The notes: generated by a model not told the origin, from the sequence alone. 64,000 nucleotides of DNA from Pontibacter litorisediminis (GCF_029360645.1 NZ_JARDUA010000002.1:682001-746000), one strand, 5' to 3'. Shown: positions 33,281-41,784, counted from the first letter of the stretch. A program made the numbers and translations.

Positions 33281-33408
33281 CCTGGCGCAAGCGTCCGCTT
33301 GTGCCTTGCGACAGCAAAGCAACCCACTTGCCCCCGCATCTCAGCCAGCAAATTACTAAACCTGTAGCCAAAGCAGTGGCAGCACAAGCGGACGCTTGCG
33401 CTATGATG
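33281..33408. repeat. Inverted GCGCAAGCGTCCGCTTGTG pair
   Basis: GGCGCAAGCGTCCGCTTGTG near 33283 is matched by its complement CACAAGCGGACGCTTGCGC near 33384. It lies just after the KAP frame ends. Confidence 0.75.
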
Positions 33409-33419
33409 TTATATAAGCT

Positions 33420-33570
33420 TTTTTTGCCGTTGTTGGTGTTTTCACCAACAACCAGCTAAGGCTTCCGAACATCAAGTAAGCTTCTTGAAATGCTACTCTT
33501 AAATACTTGAAAGAGCGGCCCCACATCAACAAAGTTGTTGGTGAAAACACCAACAACGGCGGCTAAGTAA
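33420..33570. repeat. TTGTTGGTG palindromes, copies 2 and 3, in a longer repeat unit
   Basis: Copies at 33429-33452 (arms GTTGTTGGTG/CACCAACAAC, loop TTTT) and 33534-33557 (loop AAAA) bound a unit of about 120 bp. The unit starting at 33429 resembles that at 36600 (shared CCAGCTA, TCCG, AAGC, GAGC-GCCC words). Confidence 0.8.
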
Positions 33571-33594
33571 TCAGGATGAAGCCGTTTGCTGCCA

Positions 33595-33835
33595 AGTATG
33601 AAGAAACCTACCCCCTGCTCTTTCGGATTTGCAATCCGAAAGTATGATGTGCGCGGATTTGTAATCCTCCTCAGCAAAGGCAGCAACTAATAGCAGGTAA
33701 GCGGATTGCAAATCCGCAAAGTATAAGTTTCGGATAACATATCCGAAACAGCGACGGCAGCGGTAAGCAAGACATATGCAGTGGAAGTATAAATTCTGGG
33801 TCGGGGCAAGTTATACTTTGTGAGCTTTCAACTGT
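33595..33835. repeat. CGGATT/AATCCG palindrome repeat, copy A
   Basis: Contains TTCGGATT-TGC-AATCCGAA (33622-33640), GCGGATT-GCA-AATCCGC (33701-33717) and TTCGGAT-N5-ATCCGAA, then GGAAGTATAAATTC and CAAGTTATACTTT. The order is the same in the copy at 37495-37785. Confidence 0.8.
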
Positions 33836-33862
33836 TACAGCCTTAAAACGCCGTTTTCCGCC

Positions 33863-33886
33863 GTTGTTGGTGTTATCACCAACAAC
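33863..33886. repeat. TTGTTGGTG palindrome, copy 4
   Basis: Arms GTTGTTGGTG and CACCAACAAC with loop TTAT. It is followed at 33893 by CAGCACAAGCGTCCGCTCG, another GCGTCCGC word. No gene is supported in the whole spacer 33275-34021. Confidence 0.85.
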
Positions 33887-34021
33887 CAAATCCAGCACAA
33901 GCGTCCGCTCGCTTTATAGCCTTAAAATGCCGTTAGCCGCTATATCACATCGCGCAAGCGAGTAACATAGCGGCTAACACACGTCTCAACCGGCTTCGGT
34001 ATTACACTACCTCCACCAGCC

Positions 34022-35866
34022 TTAAATCTGGTCTACAAAATCTTTAAACACTTTTTTATGCAGCTCCAGGTCCAGATCAGGCGACAGGGATACCCGGGCA
34101 ATGTAGTCTTTGTCGGCTTCCTTGGTCGTGCCTTGCGTGGAAGTGGCAGGTATGGTCCAGTAACAGCCCTTTAGCTGGCCATAGCTCACGCAGTACTTAC
34201 TTTCATGCGGGATTTCCTGGATCATCATGTTGATCAGTTTATTATTCAACTCCCGCTTGTAGGCTTCCCTTTCTTCAGGCGTATTCCCCTTCGTAGGAAG
34301 ATCCAGTGAAAACACGGACGGCGTAAAGCCTTCCTGTGCCAGTTCTTCTGAAACAAAGTTGATCTTCGCCTCCGGCAAGGTATCCTTTATAAAGTTTACA
34401 AACTCCCGCGTGTTCTTATAAGCATCTGCAATCCTCTGGTTCATGGAGGGCAGCTGCTCTGCCAGTTTCTCCACCTGAAGGTCCGTCGCCTCGTTGTCGC
34501 AAAGCATCAGGTGCTTTTCTATTTTTTCCAGCAAGGCTTCCGCTTTTGCATTGGCTACACAGTAGCCGGCTGTCGCTTTTCCGCCACTCGGGAATTTCGA
34601 TCCGCTCACATACGAAATGGTCCTGATCGTGGAAAGAATCCCGTCTTTGCTGACAAACGGCACATTCGGGCAGAAGGTCTGGTCCAGAATGAAAACCGGA
34701 TCAACTGCCATTTCGCCGGCTGCCGTCTTACGCGCTTTGCTTAGCACCTCCCGCAGCTTTGCCAGATCCGGCACTTCTACTCTGGGGTTAGTCGGTATCT
34801 CAGCGATAATGTAAGGCACAGCGTCCTGGCGGGCAATTTCCTCCAGCACCGTATCTATACTTCGGACCATATCATGCTCCCCATCCACCAGCAGATCCAC
34901 TATTTCCACATTATCCAGAGCAGCAGCTATCCGCCTGGACTGGTCGTTTGTGCCACCATAGCAGTTTGGCGGAACCACAAACTTGATGTCTTTTCCCGGG
35001 TGCTTTTCCAGCGCCTCGTGCACCAGGCCCATCATGATCGCGTATTGCATAGACAGCCCGGAGGAACCCAGCAGCGCTTTTGTACTTGTGCCGGTAATCC
35101 CCTTGATCAAATCCTGTACCTGCGCTTTGTTAGCCGCGGCATTCTGCGTCTCTTTTTCGGAAGAAGACTTTCCTACCAGTTGCTGCAAGGCAGCAAAGCA
35201 ATTGGCCGGCGTCATGGCAATGCTCTCTCTCCTTCTCACATGCTGTATCTCTGAAACGTAGCCGTTATTTTGCTCACCATTCACCAATATGATACTTCCG
35301 AGGTGCGCATGCACACTTACATAGAAGTCGATAGGAGGTGTGAGGGTAGCATGTCCCACTTCATCGTCTTGTGAATAGAAAACAGTGCTACCGTCAAACG
35401 CAGCGATCTCTTCTGCTTTTTCAACTTGCTCTAACTCAAGCTTATAGCCATACACACGCTTTAGCACTTCCGCGTCAAAATAATCCGGTAAGGCACCGGT
35501 ATACACGATGCGGGTGTTCTTCTGCGCCAGTAGGTTTTTCCTTAGAACGGCCAGAACAGGCATCGTCCGGGAGGAGAAGCTGATGACATGCTCCGGCTTT
35601 AGCCCGTGCAGGCTGGCAATTGCCCACTCCAGCACCGAAGACAACGGGTGACCCAAGCGAATATAATCGAAAGCAGTGGGTAACGCGCTGAGTGCCGCTG
35701 TCTCCGCATTACGGGCTTTAAACAGGCTTTCAAACTGCTCCAGGAACTCGGTTTTAGCCAGTTGTTCGTTGTAAATATCCAGTCGATGCGTGGTTAGCCT
35801 CAACCAGTCAGCTGGCATGTTTTCTAACACTTCTTCAATGTAACTCAGCACTTTATTGTCTTCCAT
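34022..35866 (-). CDS. PLP-dependent enzyme of the Cys/Met metabolism (gamma-family) type
   Basis: 614 residues. The C-terminal two thirds follow cystathionine-synthase/lyase-like folds: SSGLSMQYAIMMGL (cofactor phosphate loop), EIPTNPRVEVPDLAKL (the ETPTNP motif), VFILDQTFCPNVPF and SGSKFPSGGKATAGYCV, whose Lys is the probable Schiff base. The cofactor domain begins only around residue 255, leaving an N-terminal extension of about 240 residues that usual members (about 390) lack. The extension has LSSVLEWAIASLHGLKPEHVISFSSRTMPVL, an internal segment that itself resembles the phosphate-loop region. Substrate unknown; cytoplasmic. It stands alone between repeat-filled spacers. Confidence 0.8.
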   Translation of the reverse strand: MEDNKVLSYIEEVLENMPADWLRLTTHRLDIYNEQLAKTEFLEQFESLFKARNAETAALSALPTAFDYIRLGHPLSSVLEWAIASLHGLKPEHVISFSSRTMPVLAVLRKNLLAQKNTRIVYTGALPDYFDAEVLKRVYGYKLELEQVEKAEEIAAFDGSTVFYSQDDEVGHATLTPPIDFYVSVHAHLGSIILVNGEQNNGYVSEIQHVRRRESIAMTPANCFAALQQLVGKSSSEKETQNAAANKAQVQDLIKGITGTSTKALLGSSGLSMQYAIMMGLVHEALEKHPGKDIKFVVPPNCYGGTNDQSRRIAAALDNVEIVDLLVDGEHDMVRSIDTVLEEIARQDAVPYIIAEIPTNPRVEVPDLAKLREVLSKARKTAAGEMAVDPVFILDQTFCPNVPFVSKDGILSTIRTISYVSGSKFPSGGKATAGYCVANAKAEALLEKIEKHLMLCDNEATDLQVEKLAEQLPSMNQRIADAYKNTREFVNFIKDTLPEAKINFVSEELAQEGFTPSVFSLDLPTKGNTPEEREAYKRELNNKLINMMIQEIPHESKYCVSYGQLKGCYWTIPATSTQGTTKEADKDYIARVSLSPDLDLELHKKVFKDFVDQI

Positions 35867-36075
35867 AATCTTTGAATTGCGATAAGCCCATGTTATTGAT
35901 GGCTCAAATTTACTTTAAAAATGCCACAACAATTTGTTATGGCATGGTACTTTGGCGCTTTACTGCCGTTCTAAACTTCTTCCCTCTAAACCCCGCATCA
36001 GGTGTTATGTTCACGCAGTCGGCACATAGGCGGCAATGTTATCAAGAAAAGTAGTGACAGGTTAAATCTTTTAAC

Positions 36076-36579
36076 TTAACCGCTGATGGAGACGCCAAAC
36101 CTTTCAGACAGCAGCCTATCGAGTTGCTCGAGGTCCGATTTCAAGTCCATGTGGCCCTGCGTCAATAATGCAGGCTCACTTTTCTGAAACAGGTTTTTCA
36201 ATTCGACCATTTTAAAGTAAAAGGATTGGGACCGAAGCTCGAGCTGCAGTAGCGCCAACTTTTGTTCGATAGCGATCCTTTTTTGCTTAAGCACATCCAC
36301 TATTTCAACAGCCGTATCAAAATCCAGTTCCTTTTGCTCCACGGATTTCAAGAGCCCGCACTTGAAACTGGCACAGTGTTTCGGTCTTTTAGCGTAGATC
36401 GTGCAGCCATTACAAAAGTGGCGACAGGGGTGGATAAAGAACCCTTCCCCATTTGCATTCTCCACATCCACTAACTCTCTCAATGCAGGTAACTCTTCCC
36501 GGTCGAGCTGTACAAAGCCAATCATGGTACCGTCACAGCAGCAGCCACAAGCCAAACAAATATTTGTTGAATCACCCAT
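36076..36579 (-). CDS. YkgJ family cysteine-cluster protein
   Basis: 167 residues. Cysteines cluster as CLACGCCCDG near the start and CRHFCNGCTIYAKRPKHCASFKCG (about 52-75), the YkgJ/UPF0153 metal site thought to bind zinc or iron. The remainder is a helical domain rich in Lys/Gln that is longer than the usual 100-residue form. No signal peptide or membrane helix. Function unknown; chelation or metal insertion is the usual guess for the family. It is flanked by palindromic repeats and faces the terpene-cyclase-like gene divergently. Confidence 0.82.
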   Translation of the reverse strand: MGDSTNICLACGCCCDGTMIGFVQLDREELPALRELVDVENANGEGFFIHPCRHFCNGCTIYAKRPKHCASFKCGLLKSVEQKELDFDTAVEIVDVLKQKRIAIEQKLALLQLELRSQSFYFKMVELKNLFQKSEPALLTQGHMDLKSDLEQLDRLLSERFGVSISG

Positions 36580-36599
36580 TCTTGATGTATATATAAGTA

Positions 36600-36730
36600 T
36601 TTACGCCGTTGTCGGTGTTTTCACCAACAACCAGCTACAAAACTGCCGAAACATTCCGTAAGCACCGTACAAACTACTCGTAAATTCTCAGAAGAGCAGC
36701 CCTACAACAACGCCGGCAACTAGTATAAGC
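36600..36730. repeat. TTGTTGGTG palindrome, copy 5, in longer unit
   Basis: Arms GTTGTCGGTG/CACCAACAAC (one mismatch) at 36608-36631, then a stretch that parallels 33453-33560 in order of short words. It lies in the gap between two divergent genes. Confidence 0.75.
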
Positions 36731-36813
36731 TTTTAGAGCCGCGGCACAAACGCCAGCAACTGGTTACGCTGCAATAGGGAAAAAGCAGTTTATTATACTT
36801 TAAAAGAACAGAC

Positions 36814-37476
36814 ATGCTACAGAACCCGCTTGAGGTAGACCCCACCATCGATGCTATCTTTAAAATCTGCAGCGGTATCTTCTGGTCGCTGACGTACCTG
36901 CTTATACTTCGTAGGGGCTTTGTCGACAAAAGCTATGGCATGCCGGTCGTGGCCCTCTGCGCGAACCTCTCCTGGGAGTTTATCTTCTCATTTATCCACC
37001 CGCACAGCAAACCACAGCTCTACATCGATTATGCCTGGCTCTTACTGGATATTGGGATTCTGGTGCAGTACCTGAAGTATGGCAGAAAGGATTTTCCGGA
37101 GCATTTGCCCCGAGTACTCTTCTACCCCACCTTTCTGCTCACCCTGCTCTTGTCCTTCCTTTTCATTTTGCTCCTGTCGCGCGAGTTTAACGACCTGAAC
37201 GGCGTGTATGCCGCCTTTAGCCAAAATCTGCTGATGTCCATACTTTTCATTCAGCTGCTACTGAAGCGGAACAGCCCCCGAGGGCAGTCGCTCTACATTG
37301 CCCTGAGCAAGATGATCGGCACTGTGTTTCCTTCCGTGCTGCTCTACCTGTACTTCCCCGATTCATACTTCCTGATTCTGCTCTATGTCAGCATCTTTAT
37401 TTTCGACATGACCTACCTGCTGCTGCTCTACTTTAAAATCAAAGCGGCAGGCCTCAGCCCCTGGGCCAGGGTATAA
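36814..37476 (+). CDS. Polytopic membrane protein resembling Pyr4/PaxB-type transmembrane terpene cyclases
   Basis: 220 residues with seven probable helices. The middle of the N-terminal part reads KSYGMPVVALCANLSWEFIFSFIHP, which parallels the YGM-LC-N-WE block of fungal PaxB and Pyr4 at the same place after the first helix; Glu55 matches the Glu reported as essential there. Further along, SPRGQSLYIALSKMIGTVFP matches the RG-S-Y block, and Asp198 in IFIFDMTYLLLLYF matches the second essential Asp. Overall length is also as in the fungal family (about 240). These enzymes cyclise epoxidised prenyl chains inside the membrane. No prenyltransferase or oxygenase gene is adjacent, so the substrate is open. 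Recognition is by motif and topology only. Confidence 0.65.
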   Translation: MLQNPLEVDPTIDAIFKICSGIFWSLTYLLILRRGFVDKSYGMPVVALCANLSWEFIFSFIHPHSKPQLYIDYAWLLLDIGILVQYLKYGRKDFPEHLPRVLFYPTFLLTLLLSFLFILLLSREFNDLNGVYAAFSQNLLMSILFIQLLLKRNSPRGQSLYIALSKMIGTVFPSVLLYLYFPDSYFLILLYVSIFIFDMTYLLLLYFKIKAAGLSPWARV

Positions 37477-37494
37477 AGTATAAATCAGCAGTTT

Positions 37495-37785
37495 GCGTTA
37501 GCCTCCGCTCTTTCGCATATGCAATCCGCCGCAGCAAAGGCAGACGCTACTAGCAGCCAAGCGGATTATAAATCCGCAGTTACTTGGGTTCCGGATTACA
37601 AATCCGGAACAGCGGCAAGTAAAGGTAATCCGCCACAGCAAAGGGCGTAGCTTCAAGCACGTAAGCGGGCTGCAGGACCCAAAGTATAAAGTTCCAGATT
37701 ACAAATCCGAAGCAGCGGCGGGCTGGGCGCTTGGGGTGGAAGTATAAATTCAGGGCCCAGCGCAAGTTGTACTTTCTAAGCTTTT
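37495..37785. repeat. CGGATT/AATCCG palindrome repeat, copy B
   Basis: Contains GCGGATT-ATA-AATCCGC (37561-37577), TTCCGGATT-ACA-AATCCGGAA (37589-37609), TTCCAGATT-ACA-AATCCGAA and ends with GGAAGTATAAATTC and CAAGTTGTACTTT, in the order of the copy at 33595. It fills the gap before the acyloxyacyl hydrolase gene. Confidence 0.8.
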
Positions 37786-37876
37786 CTGTAATTTACTGGA
37801 TAGATGAGTTCCTCCAAGAGGAGAGTAGGCAGGTGTTGCTCAGTTGCCTTACCTATTGCACGTTTACCCACCATGT

Positions 37877-39001
37877 ATGAGGCACCTTTTACACGTTCTG
37901 GCGCTATGCCTGTTGTTTACCTTTTGCTATTCCTCGGCAGTACTGGCCCAACAAGCTACCCCACCTGTTCCCGCAAAAGCGCCCTGGTCGGTTGGGGCGA
38001 ATGCGTACTATGGCGCTTTGTTTCGTTACAGAAGCGGGTTATCTACCCTTAACTTCACGCATCCTTTTGCAGTTGAAGTATACGCCAACAAACATACTAT
38101 TGGCCAGCGGAATTGGGAGAGGCTCTATAATCACCCGCAGGTAGGTTTTGCTTTATCGTATTACAACTACGGCAGTCCGGATGAACTGGGCGAGGCAGTT
38201 TCGCTGACGACTTACCTGGATAATACGCTTTTGCAATTCAAGAAAAGTAGCCTGCGCCTTCACCTTGGCACCGGCCTGGTATACTCTACCCGCCAGTACA
38301 CCCCCGAAACAAACGAGCGGAACGTAGCGATCGGGAGCAAGTTTGCCTTTGCGCTTCGCGGCACCGTGCACTATGAGTTCCCGGTGAAGGAGCAAGTGTA
38401 CCTGAACCTGAACCTGGCCTTCCGGCATTTCTCCAACGGCGCCCTGAACAAGCCGAACAATGGCATGAACTTTCCATTGATAGGCGTAGGGCTGCGCTAC
38501 CAGCCAAGGGAGGTCAGGCTGCTGGATGTGCAGGAGGATACTACGGCCGCCCCTGTAGACAAGCGTCTCCGATTTAATCTGAGGTTGGCAGGCGGCGTGA
38601 AGGAGGTATTGCGGGTTGATGAGAAACACCCGATGTACAGCCTCTCGGTATATGCCAGCAAAAGACTCTCGCAGAAAAGCAGCCTGTTGCTTGGTGCCGA
38701 TGGGTTTCATAACACGGCGGTCCGGGAGGAGTTTATCAACAAGTTTAAGCCTGTGCCTGATGAAGTGCTGGATCCGTGGTTGGCGGGCGTAACGATAGGG
38801 CACGAATTGCACCTGGACAAGCTATCGGTCGTTTTTCAGGTAGGGCGTTATGTTTACCAACCTTATGATCAATACCCCGGTTATTACCAGCGGTATGGCC
38901 TGAAGTATATGCTCCATCAGAACATTTCTGCCGGCGTCATGCTTTTGGCGCACACCCGTACTGCTCATGTGATCGAATGGGGCCTTGGTTTTCACCTATA
39001 A
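37877..39001 (+). CDS. Acyloxyacyl hydrolase / lipid A deacylase PagL-like outer-membrane protein
   Basis: 374 residues from ATG 37877 (MRHLLHVLALCLLF). A signal peptide ends near AQQAT (about residue 25). The barrel contains FRHFSNGALNKPNNGMNFPLIGVGLRY, the His-Ser-N-G active-site stretch of PagL, about two thirds of the way into the first barrel half. Further strands end in Phe/Tyr/Leu (GLGFHL at the C-terminus, an outer-membrane insertion signal). PagL removes the 3-O-acyl chain of lipid A, and Bacteroidota members are longer, as here. The catalytic Glu was not singled out. The lipid A acyltransferase gene at 1 is far away, so no direct operon link. Confidence 0.82.
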   Translation: MRHLLHVLALCLLFTFCYSSAVLAQQATPPVPAKAPWSVGANAYYGALFRYRSGLSTLNFTHPFAVEVYANKHTIGQRNWERLYNHPQVGFALSYYNYGSPDELGEAVSLTTYLDNTLLQFKKSSLRLHLGTGLVYSTRQYTPETNERNVAIGSKFAFALRGTVHYEFPVKEQVYLNLNLAFRHFSNGALNKPNNGMNFPLIGVGLRYQPREVRLLDVQEDTTAAPVDKRLRFNLRLAGGVKEVLRVDEKHPMYSLSVYASKRLSQKSSLLLGADGFHNTAVREEFINKFKPVPDEVLDPWLAGVTIGHELHLDKLSVVFQVGRYVYQPYDQYPGYYQRYGLKYMLHQNISAGVMLLAHTRTAHVIEWGLGFHL

Positions 39002-39171
39002 AGGCCGCGATGTAGCCTATAATGGTCAGGGAACACTGAAGGCAATCCTGGTTTAGCAGACCTTACTTTTGCTCAGCTTCTTAAAGAAGTATAAAGGCAC
39101 AATACACCCCTGCTTCTCTTCTCTCTAAAGAAGATCTTCAAATCGCAGTGTCGCTTCCACTACACCTGCTC

Positions 39172-40065
39172 TCAGTTACCCTCGGCGACATACTTCCTGG
39201 CCGCCTCCGATACCTGCTGAAGTATATTTTTCAGCACCGGGCTGTTGTCGTTCTTGCGCCAGGTCACATACAGGTTCATGTTATAGGGCAGCGGGATAAA
39301 ACGCACGTTGGGCAAGGCGCTATAGGCGTAGGAGTACGGCAGAACCGTCACCCCCAGGCCCTTAGAGACCAATCCCAGCACCATCGCCCCAAAGTCCGAC
39401 TCGATGTGCACATCGGGGGAGAAATGGTTGTCTTCGAAGATCTGCCGCAGCCCCGAAGTATAAAAGGTCGTCTGGGCCAGGTTGGACAGGATAAACTTCT
39501 CGTGCTGCAGGTCGTGCAGCCCTGTAAAGTTCTCTTCGTTGAGCGGGTGGCTGTGGGGCACAACCAGCGCATAAGGCTCTGAGTAAAGGCAGGTCGACTG
39601 CAGGGCGGGGTTCTCCGCAGGGTCACGCCGGAAGGCCATCTCCATCTGGTAATTCAGCAGCAGCTGCTCAAAGCTTACATCGGTCGGCTCCACCAGCTCC
39701 ACCTTCAGCTCCGGCAGGGTGCGCGAGATGCTGGCGATCAGATCCGGCATAAAGCTGTAGGCGATAGAGCCCGGGTAGCCGATCCGCACCGTCCCGAAGG
39801 CCCCTTCGTGTATCTTCTTTGCCTGCAGGTGGATGCGGTTTATCTCATCGAGCAGCGGCAGCCACTGGTCCCGCAGAAACGCGCCGGCCTCGGTCAGCTT
39901 CACGCGCCGCTTGTTGCGCTCAAAAAGCTGCACCCCAAGCTCCTCCTCCAGCGCCTTTATCTGCCTGCTCAGGGCCGACTGGGTAATGAACATCCGCTCG
40001 GCTGTGTTCCAGAAGTGCAGCTCCTGCGCCAGTGCCAGGAAGTACTTTATCTGCTGTAGCTCCAT
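39172..40065 (-). CDS. LysR family transcriptional regulator
   Basis: 297 residues, standard length. The winged helix-turn-helix spans about 1-60 (MELQQIKYFLALAQELHFWNTAERMFITQSALSRQIKALEEELGVQLFERNKRRVKLT), then a linker helix and a periplasmic-binding-type effector domain (VRIGYPGSIAYSFMPDLIASI, RRDPAENPALQSTCL, FILSNLAQTTFYTSG, GLGVTVLPYSYA). The divergent neighbour at 40164, with 98 bp between starts, is the natural target; LysR regulators usually activate a divergent gene in response to a small molecule, which cannot be identified here. Confidence 0.95.
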   Translation of the reverse strand: MELQQIKYFLALAQELHFWNTAERMFITQSALSRQIKALEEELGVQLFERNKRRVKLTEAGAFLRDQWLPLLDEINRIHLQAKKIHEGAFGTVRIGYPGSIAYSFMPDLIASISRTLPELKVELVEPTDVSFEQLLLNYQMEMAFRRDPAENPALQSTCLYSEPYALVVPHSHPLNEENFTGLHDLQHEKFILSNLAQTTFYTSGLRQIFEDNHFSPDVHIESDFGAMVLGLVSKGLGVTVLPYSYAYSALPNVRFIPLPYNMNLYVTWRKNDNSPVLKNILQQVSEAARKYVAEGN

Positions 40066-40163
40066 CTACTCTGATTCATTTTTTGCATTAGTCAAGCGAA
40101 TAAAAGCATTTTTAAACCCATACGCACCCGCTTTCTTTGCAACTAACCTTAAAGTGCAAAACA

Positions 40164-40415
40164 ATGGTATCGTTACGCAAATACATTGGGGAGGCAATAG
40201 GCTGGACGAGCGCCTTGTTCTCGCTCTCGGCTTTTACCATGAACAGCATGGGGCTTGTGGGAAGTCAGTCGATGGAGTATCTGGGGATGAATATTGTGGG
40301 GTGTTTGCTCATGATCATCTACGCGGTGTCTAAAAAGGCGCACGCTAGTTGGGTGCTCAATTCTATCTTCCTGCTGGTGGCCCTCTTTGCTATGGTCAGG
40401 GTCTACATGCTATAA
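40164..40415 (+). CDS. Small three-helix membrane protein (CBU_0592-like)
   Basis: 83 residues from ATG 40164 (MVSLRKYIGEAIGW), trimmed from a longer frame. Three membrane helices of about 18-20 residues separated by short polar turns; the middle one contains MEYLGMNIVGCLLMIIYAVSKKA, resembling the Y-L-N-x-x-G turn of CBU_0592-type proteins. Function unknown. Divergent from the LysR gene and probably controlled by it. Confidence 0.65.
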   Translation: MVSLRKYIGEAIGWTSALFSLSAFTMNSMGLVGSQSMEYLGMNIVGCLLMIIYAVSKKAHASWVLNSIFLLVALFAMVRVYML

Positions 40416-40526
40416 TATCCTGCCGCTTTGCCTTATACCCGCTTCACCTGCAAGCAAGAGCAATCATGCCGTCACCTAAACGGAACGAGGGTATAGCCTG
40501 GTGAAGGAAGAGGCACACTGCCCAAG

Positions 40527-40580
40527 AAGGCCTAAGGCCGCAGCAGCTAATTGGCTGCTGCGGCCTTAGGCCTTTTCGGG
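40527..40580. terminator. Strong bidirectional terminator
   Basis: A near-perfect 21-bp GC-rich stem (AAGGCCTAAGGCCGCAGCAGC with its complement) around TAATTG, with a T-rich exit. It separates the small plus-strand gene from the convergent GIN-domain gene. The rest of 40416-40643 shows nothing else. Confidence 0.9.
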
Positions 40581-40643
40581 CTTTTCTTGCTAAAGTTCTT
40601 ACCGATCGCGAGAGGCTCCTCTCATCGGGAAGCACAACCTTCC

Positions 40644-41381
40644 CTACTTCTTCATCATCGCCAGCGATGCGCCTGATAACACGGCCTTGGCGCTGTCGGA
40701 AAAGCTATAGCTAAGGCTGGGGATGGCCACGTCTTCCAGTACCAGCTCGCTGCCAGAGCCGATGTTTAGTTGGGCGCTGCGGATGTTATTCCCCCTTGCA
40801 ATAGTTAGTCTCGGGCTGCTGCCTTCACTTAGCCCCGTTGTGGCCTGCAGGTTGTTGATGCTGTTTCCGGCCAGTGCAACCAAGCTCCCGTTATCCTGCT
40901 CAATCGTCAGGCTGTCCAGCTTCATTTCCTTTACCGTTACCCCGTTAGTGGAAGAAGGCCAGCCTTCGTACGCTTTCTCTACCACCGCTTCGCCAGCGGC
41001 ACTGTACCTGGCATCGGCTTTAAGCGCTTTTAGGTCGGGGCAGGCTATAATGACATGCGCAACCGCATTAGGCATGCTATACTCTTCCGGAAACGCCACA
41101 TCCAGCACCAGCTCCTGCCCCCGAACATCCATTTTAATGTACTTTTCTGCGCGATCAAGCACCCGCACCTTATAATCGCCAGGCACCACCTCTACCCGAA
41201 CACTACTCGCCCCGTTCACGGAGATAGCATTGAAGCCCTTTAGATCCAGGGTGGTGTAATCTTTATACTCGTCTCTGAAAGTACCCTTGTTGTACTCTGC
41301 TTTCAGCGCCACGTTAAAGGCCAATACCGATGCCAGAAGCACGAGTACGGCAGTCAACATAAGTTTATTACTGGTCTTCAT
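40644..41381 (-). CDS. GIN-domain (DUF2807) envelope protein
   Basis: 245 residues with an N-terminal signal anchor (about 8-27). The rest is a run of short beta strands in right-handed helical style: FNAISVNGASSVRVEVVPGDYKVRVLDRAE, the entry motif of DUF2807, then KALKADARYSAAGEAVVEKAYEG, LDSLTIEQDNGSLVALAGNSINNLQAT and SAQLNIGSGSELVLEDVAIPSLSYSFSDSAKAVLSG. It is periplasmic or surface-anchored; no enzymatic activity is known for the family. It is the last gene of the ABC-ABC-GntR operon with a 3-bp gap after gntR, a setting often seen for this family in the phylum. Confidence 0.75.
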   Translation of the reverse strand: MKTSNKLMLTAVLVLLASVLAFNVALKAEYNKGTFRDEYKDYTTLDLKGFNAISVNGASSVRVEVVPGDYKVRVLDRAEKYIKMDVRGQELVLDVAFPEEYSMPNAVAHVIIACPDLKALKADARYSAAGEAVVEKAYEGWPSSTNGVTVKEMKLDSLTIEQDNGSLVALAGNSINNLQATTGLSEGSSPRLTIARGNNIRSAQLNIGSGSELVLEDVAIPSLSYSFSDSAKAVLSGASLAMMKK

Positions 41382-41384
41382 GTC

Positions 41385-41771
41385 TTAGTTCTTTATGGAT
41401 GTACCGTAATGTTCTGCTTTAAACTTTTCGTAAAGGCGCTGCACCTCCTCCAGGCTAATGTCCAGCAGGAAGATGTTCTTGAAAAACACAGGCAGGTCCT
41501 GCTGCAGGAAACGCTCTTTCCGGTAAGCCTTTACTTTTTTGTCGGCACCCGGCGCTACGAAAAAACCGATACCGCGCTTGTTGTAAATCACTTCTTGGTT
41601 TTGCAGAAACTCATAGGTGCGCATAACGGTGTTAGGGTTCACCTGCAGCTCCACCGCCAGCTCCCGGACCGATGGTATCTTCTGATCTTCGGGCCACTTG
41701 CCTAGCAGCACCTGCTCGCTCAAGTAAGCGGCAATCTGCAGGTAGATGGCTTCGTTGTCTCTAAATTCCAT
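41385..41771 (-). CDS. GntR family transcriptional regulator (YtrA-type)
   Basis: 128 residues. A winged helix-turn-helix (IYLQIAAYLSEQVLLGKWPEDQKIPSVRELAVELQVNPNTVMRTYEFLQNQEVIYNKRGIGFFV) covers about 8-72; the C-terminal part is only about 55 helical residues (LDISLEEVQRLYEKF), so it lacks the UTRA or FCD effector domain and belongs to the short YtrA subgroup. Such regulators usually repress their own ABC-transporter operon, here the two genes upstream of it, via the inverted repeat at 43410-43435. The gap to the following GIN gene is 3 bp. Confidence 0.93.
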   Translation of the reverse strand: MEFRDNEAIYLQIAAYLSEQVLLGKWPEDQKIPSVRELAVELQVNPNTVMRTYEFLQNQEVIYNKRGIGFFVAPGADKKVKAYRKERFLQQDLPVFFKNIFLLDISLEEVQRLYEKFKAEHYGTSIKN

Positions 41772-41784
41772 TTCTACTTCTTTC

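Noticed and set aside
33420..33890. CRISPR array
   Set aside because: Palindromes with different spacings and only a few copies, in both strands' orientation; no constant repeat-spacer rhythm and no cas genes.
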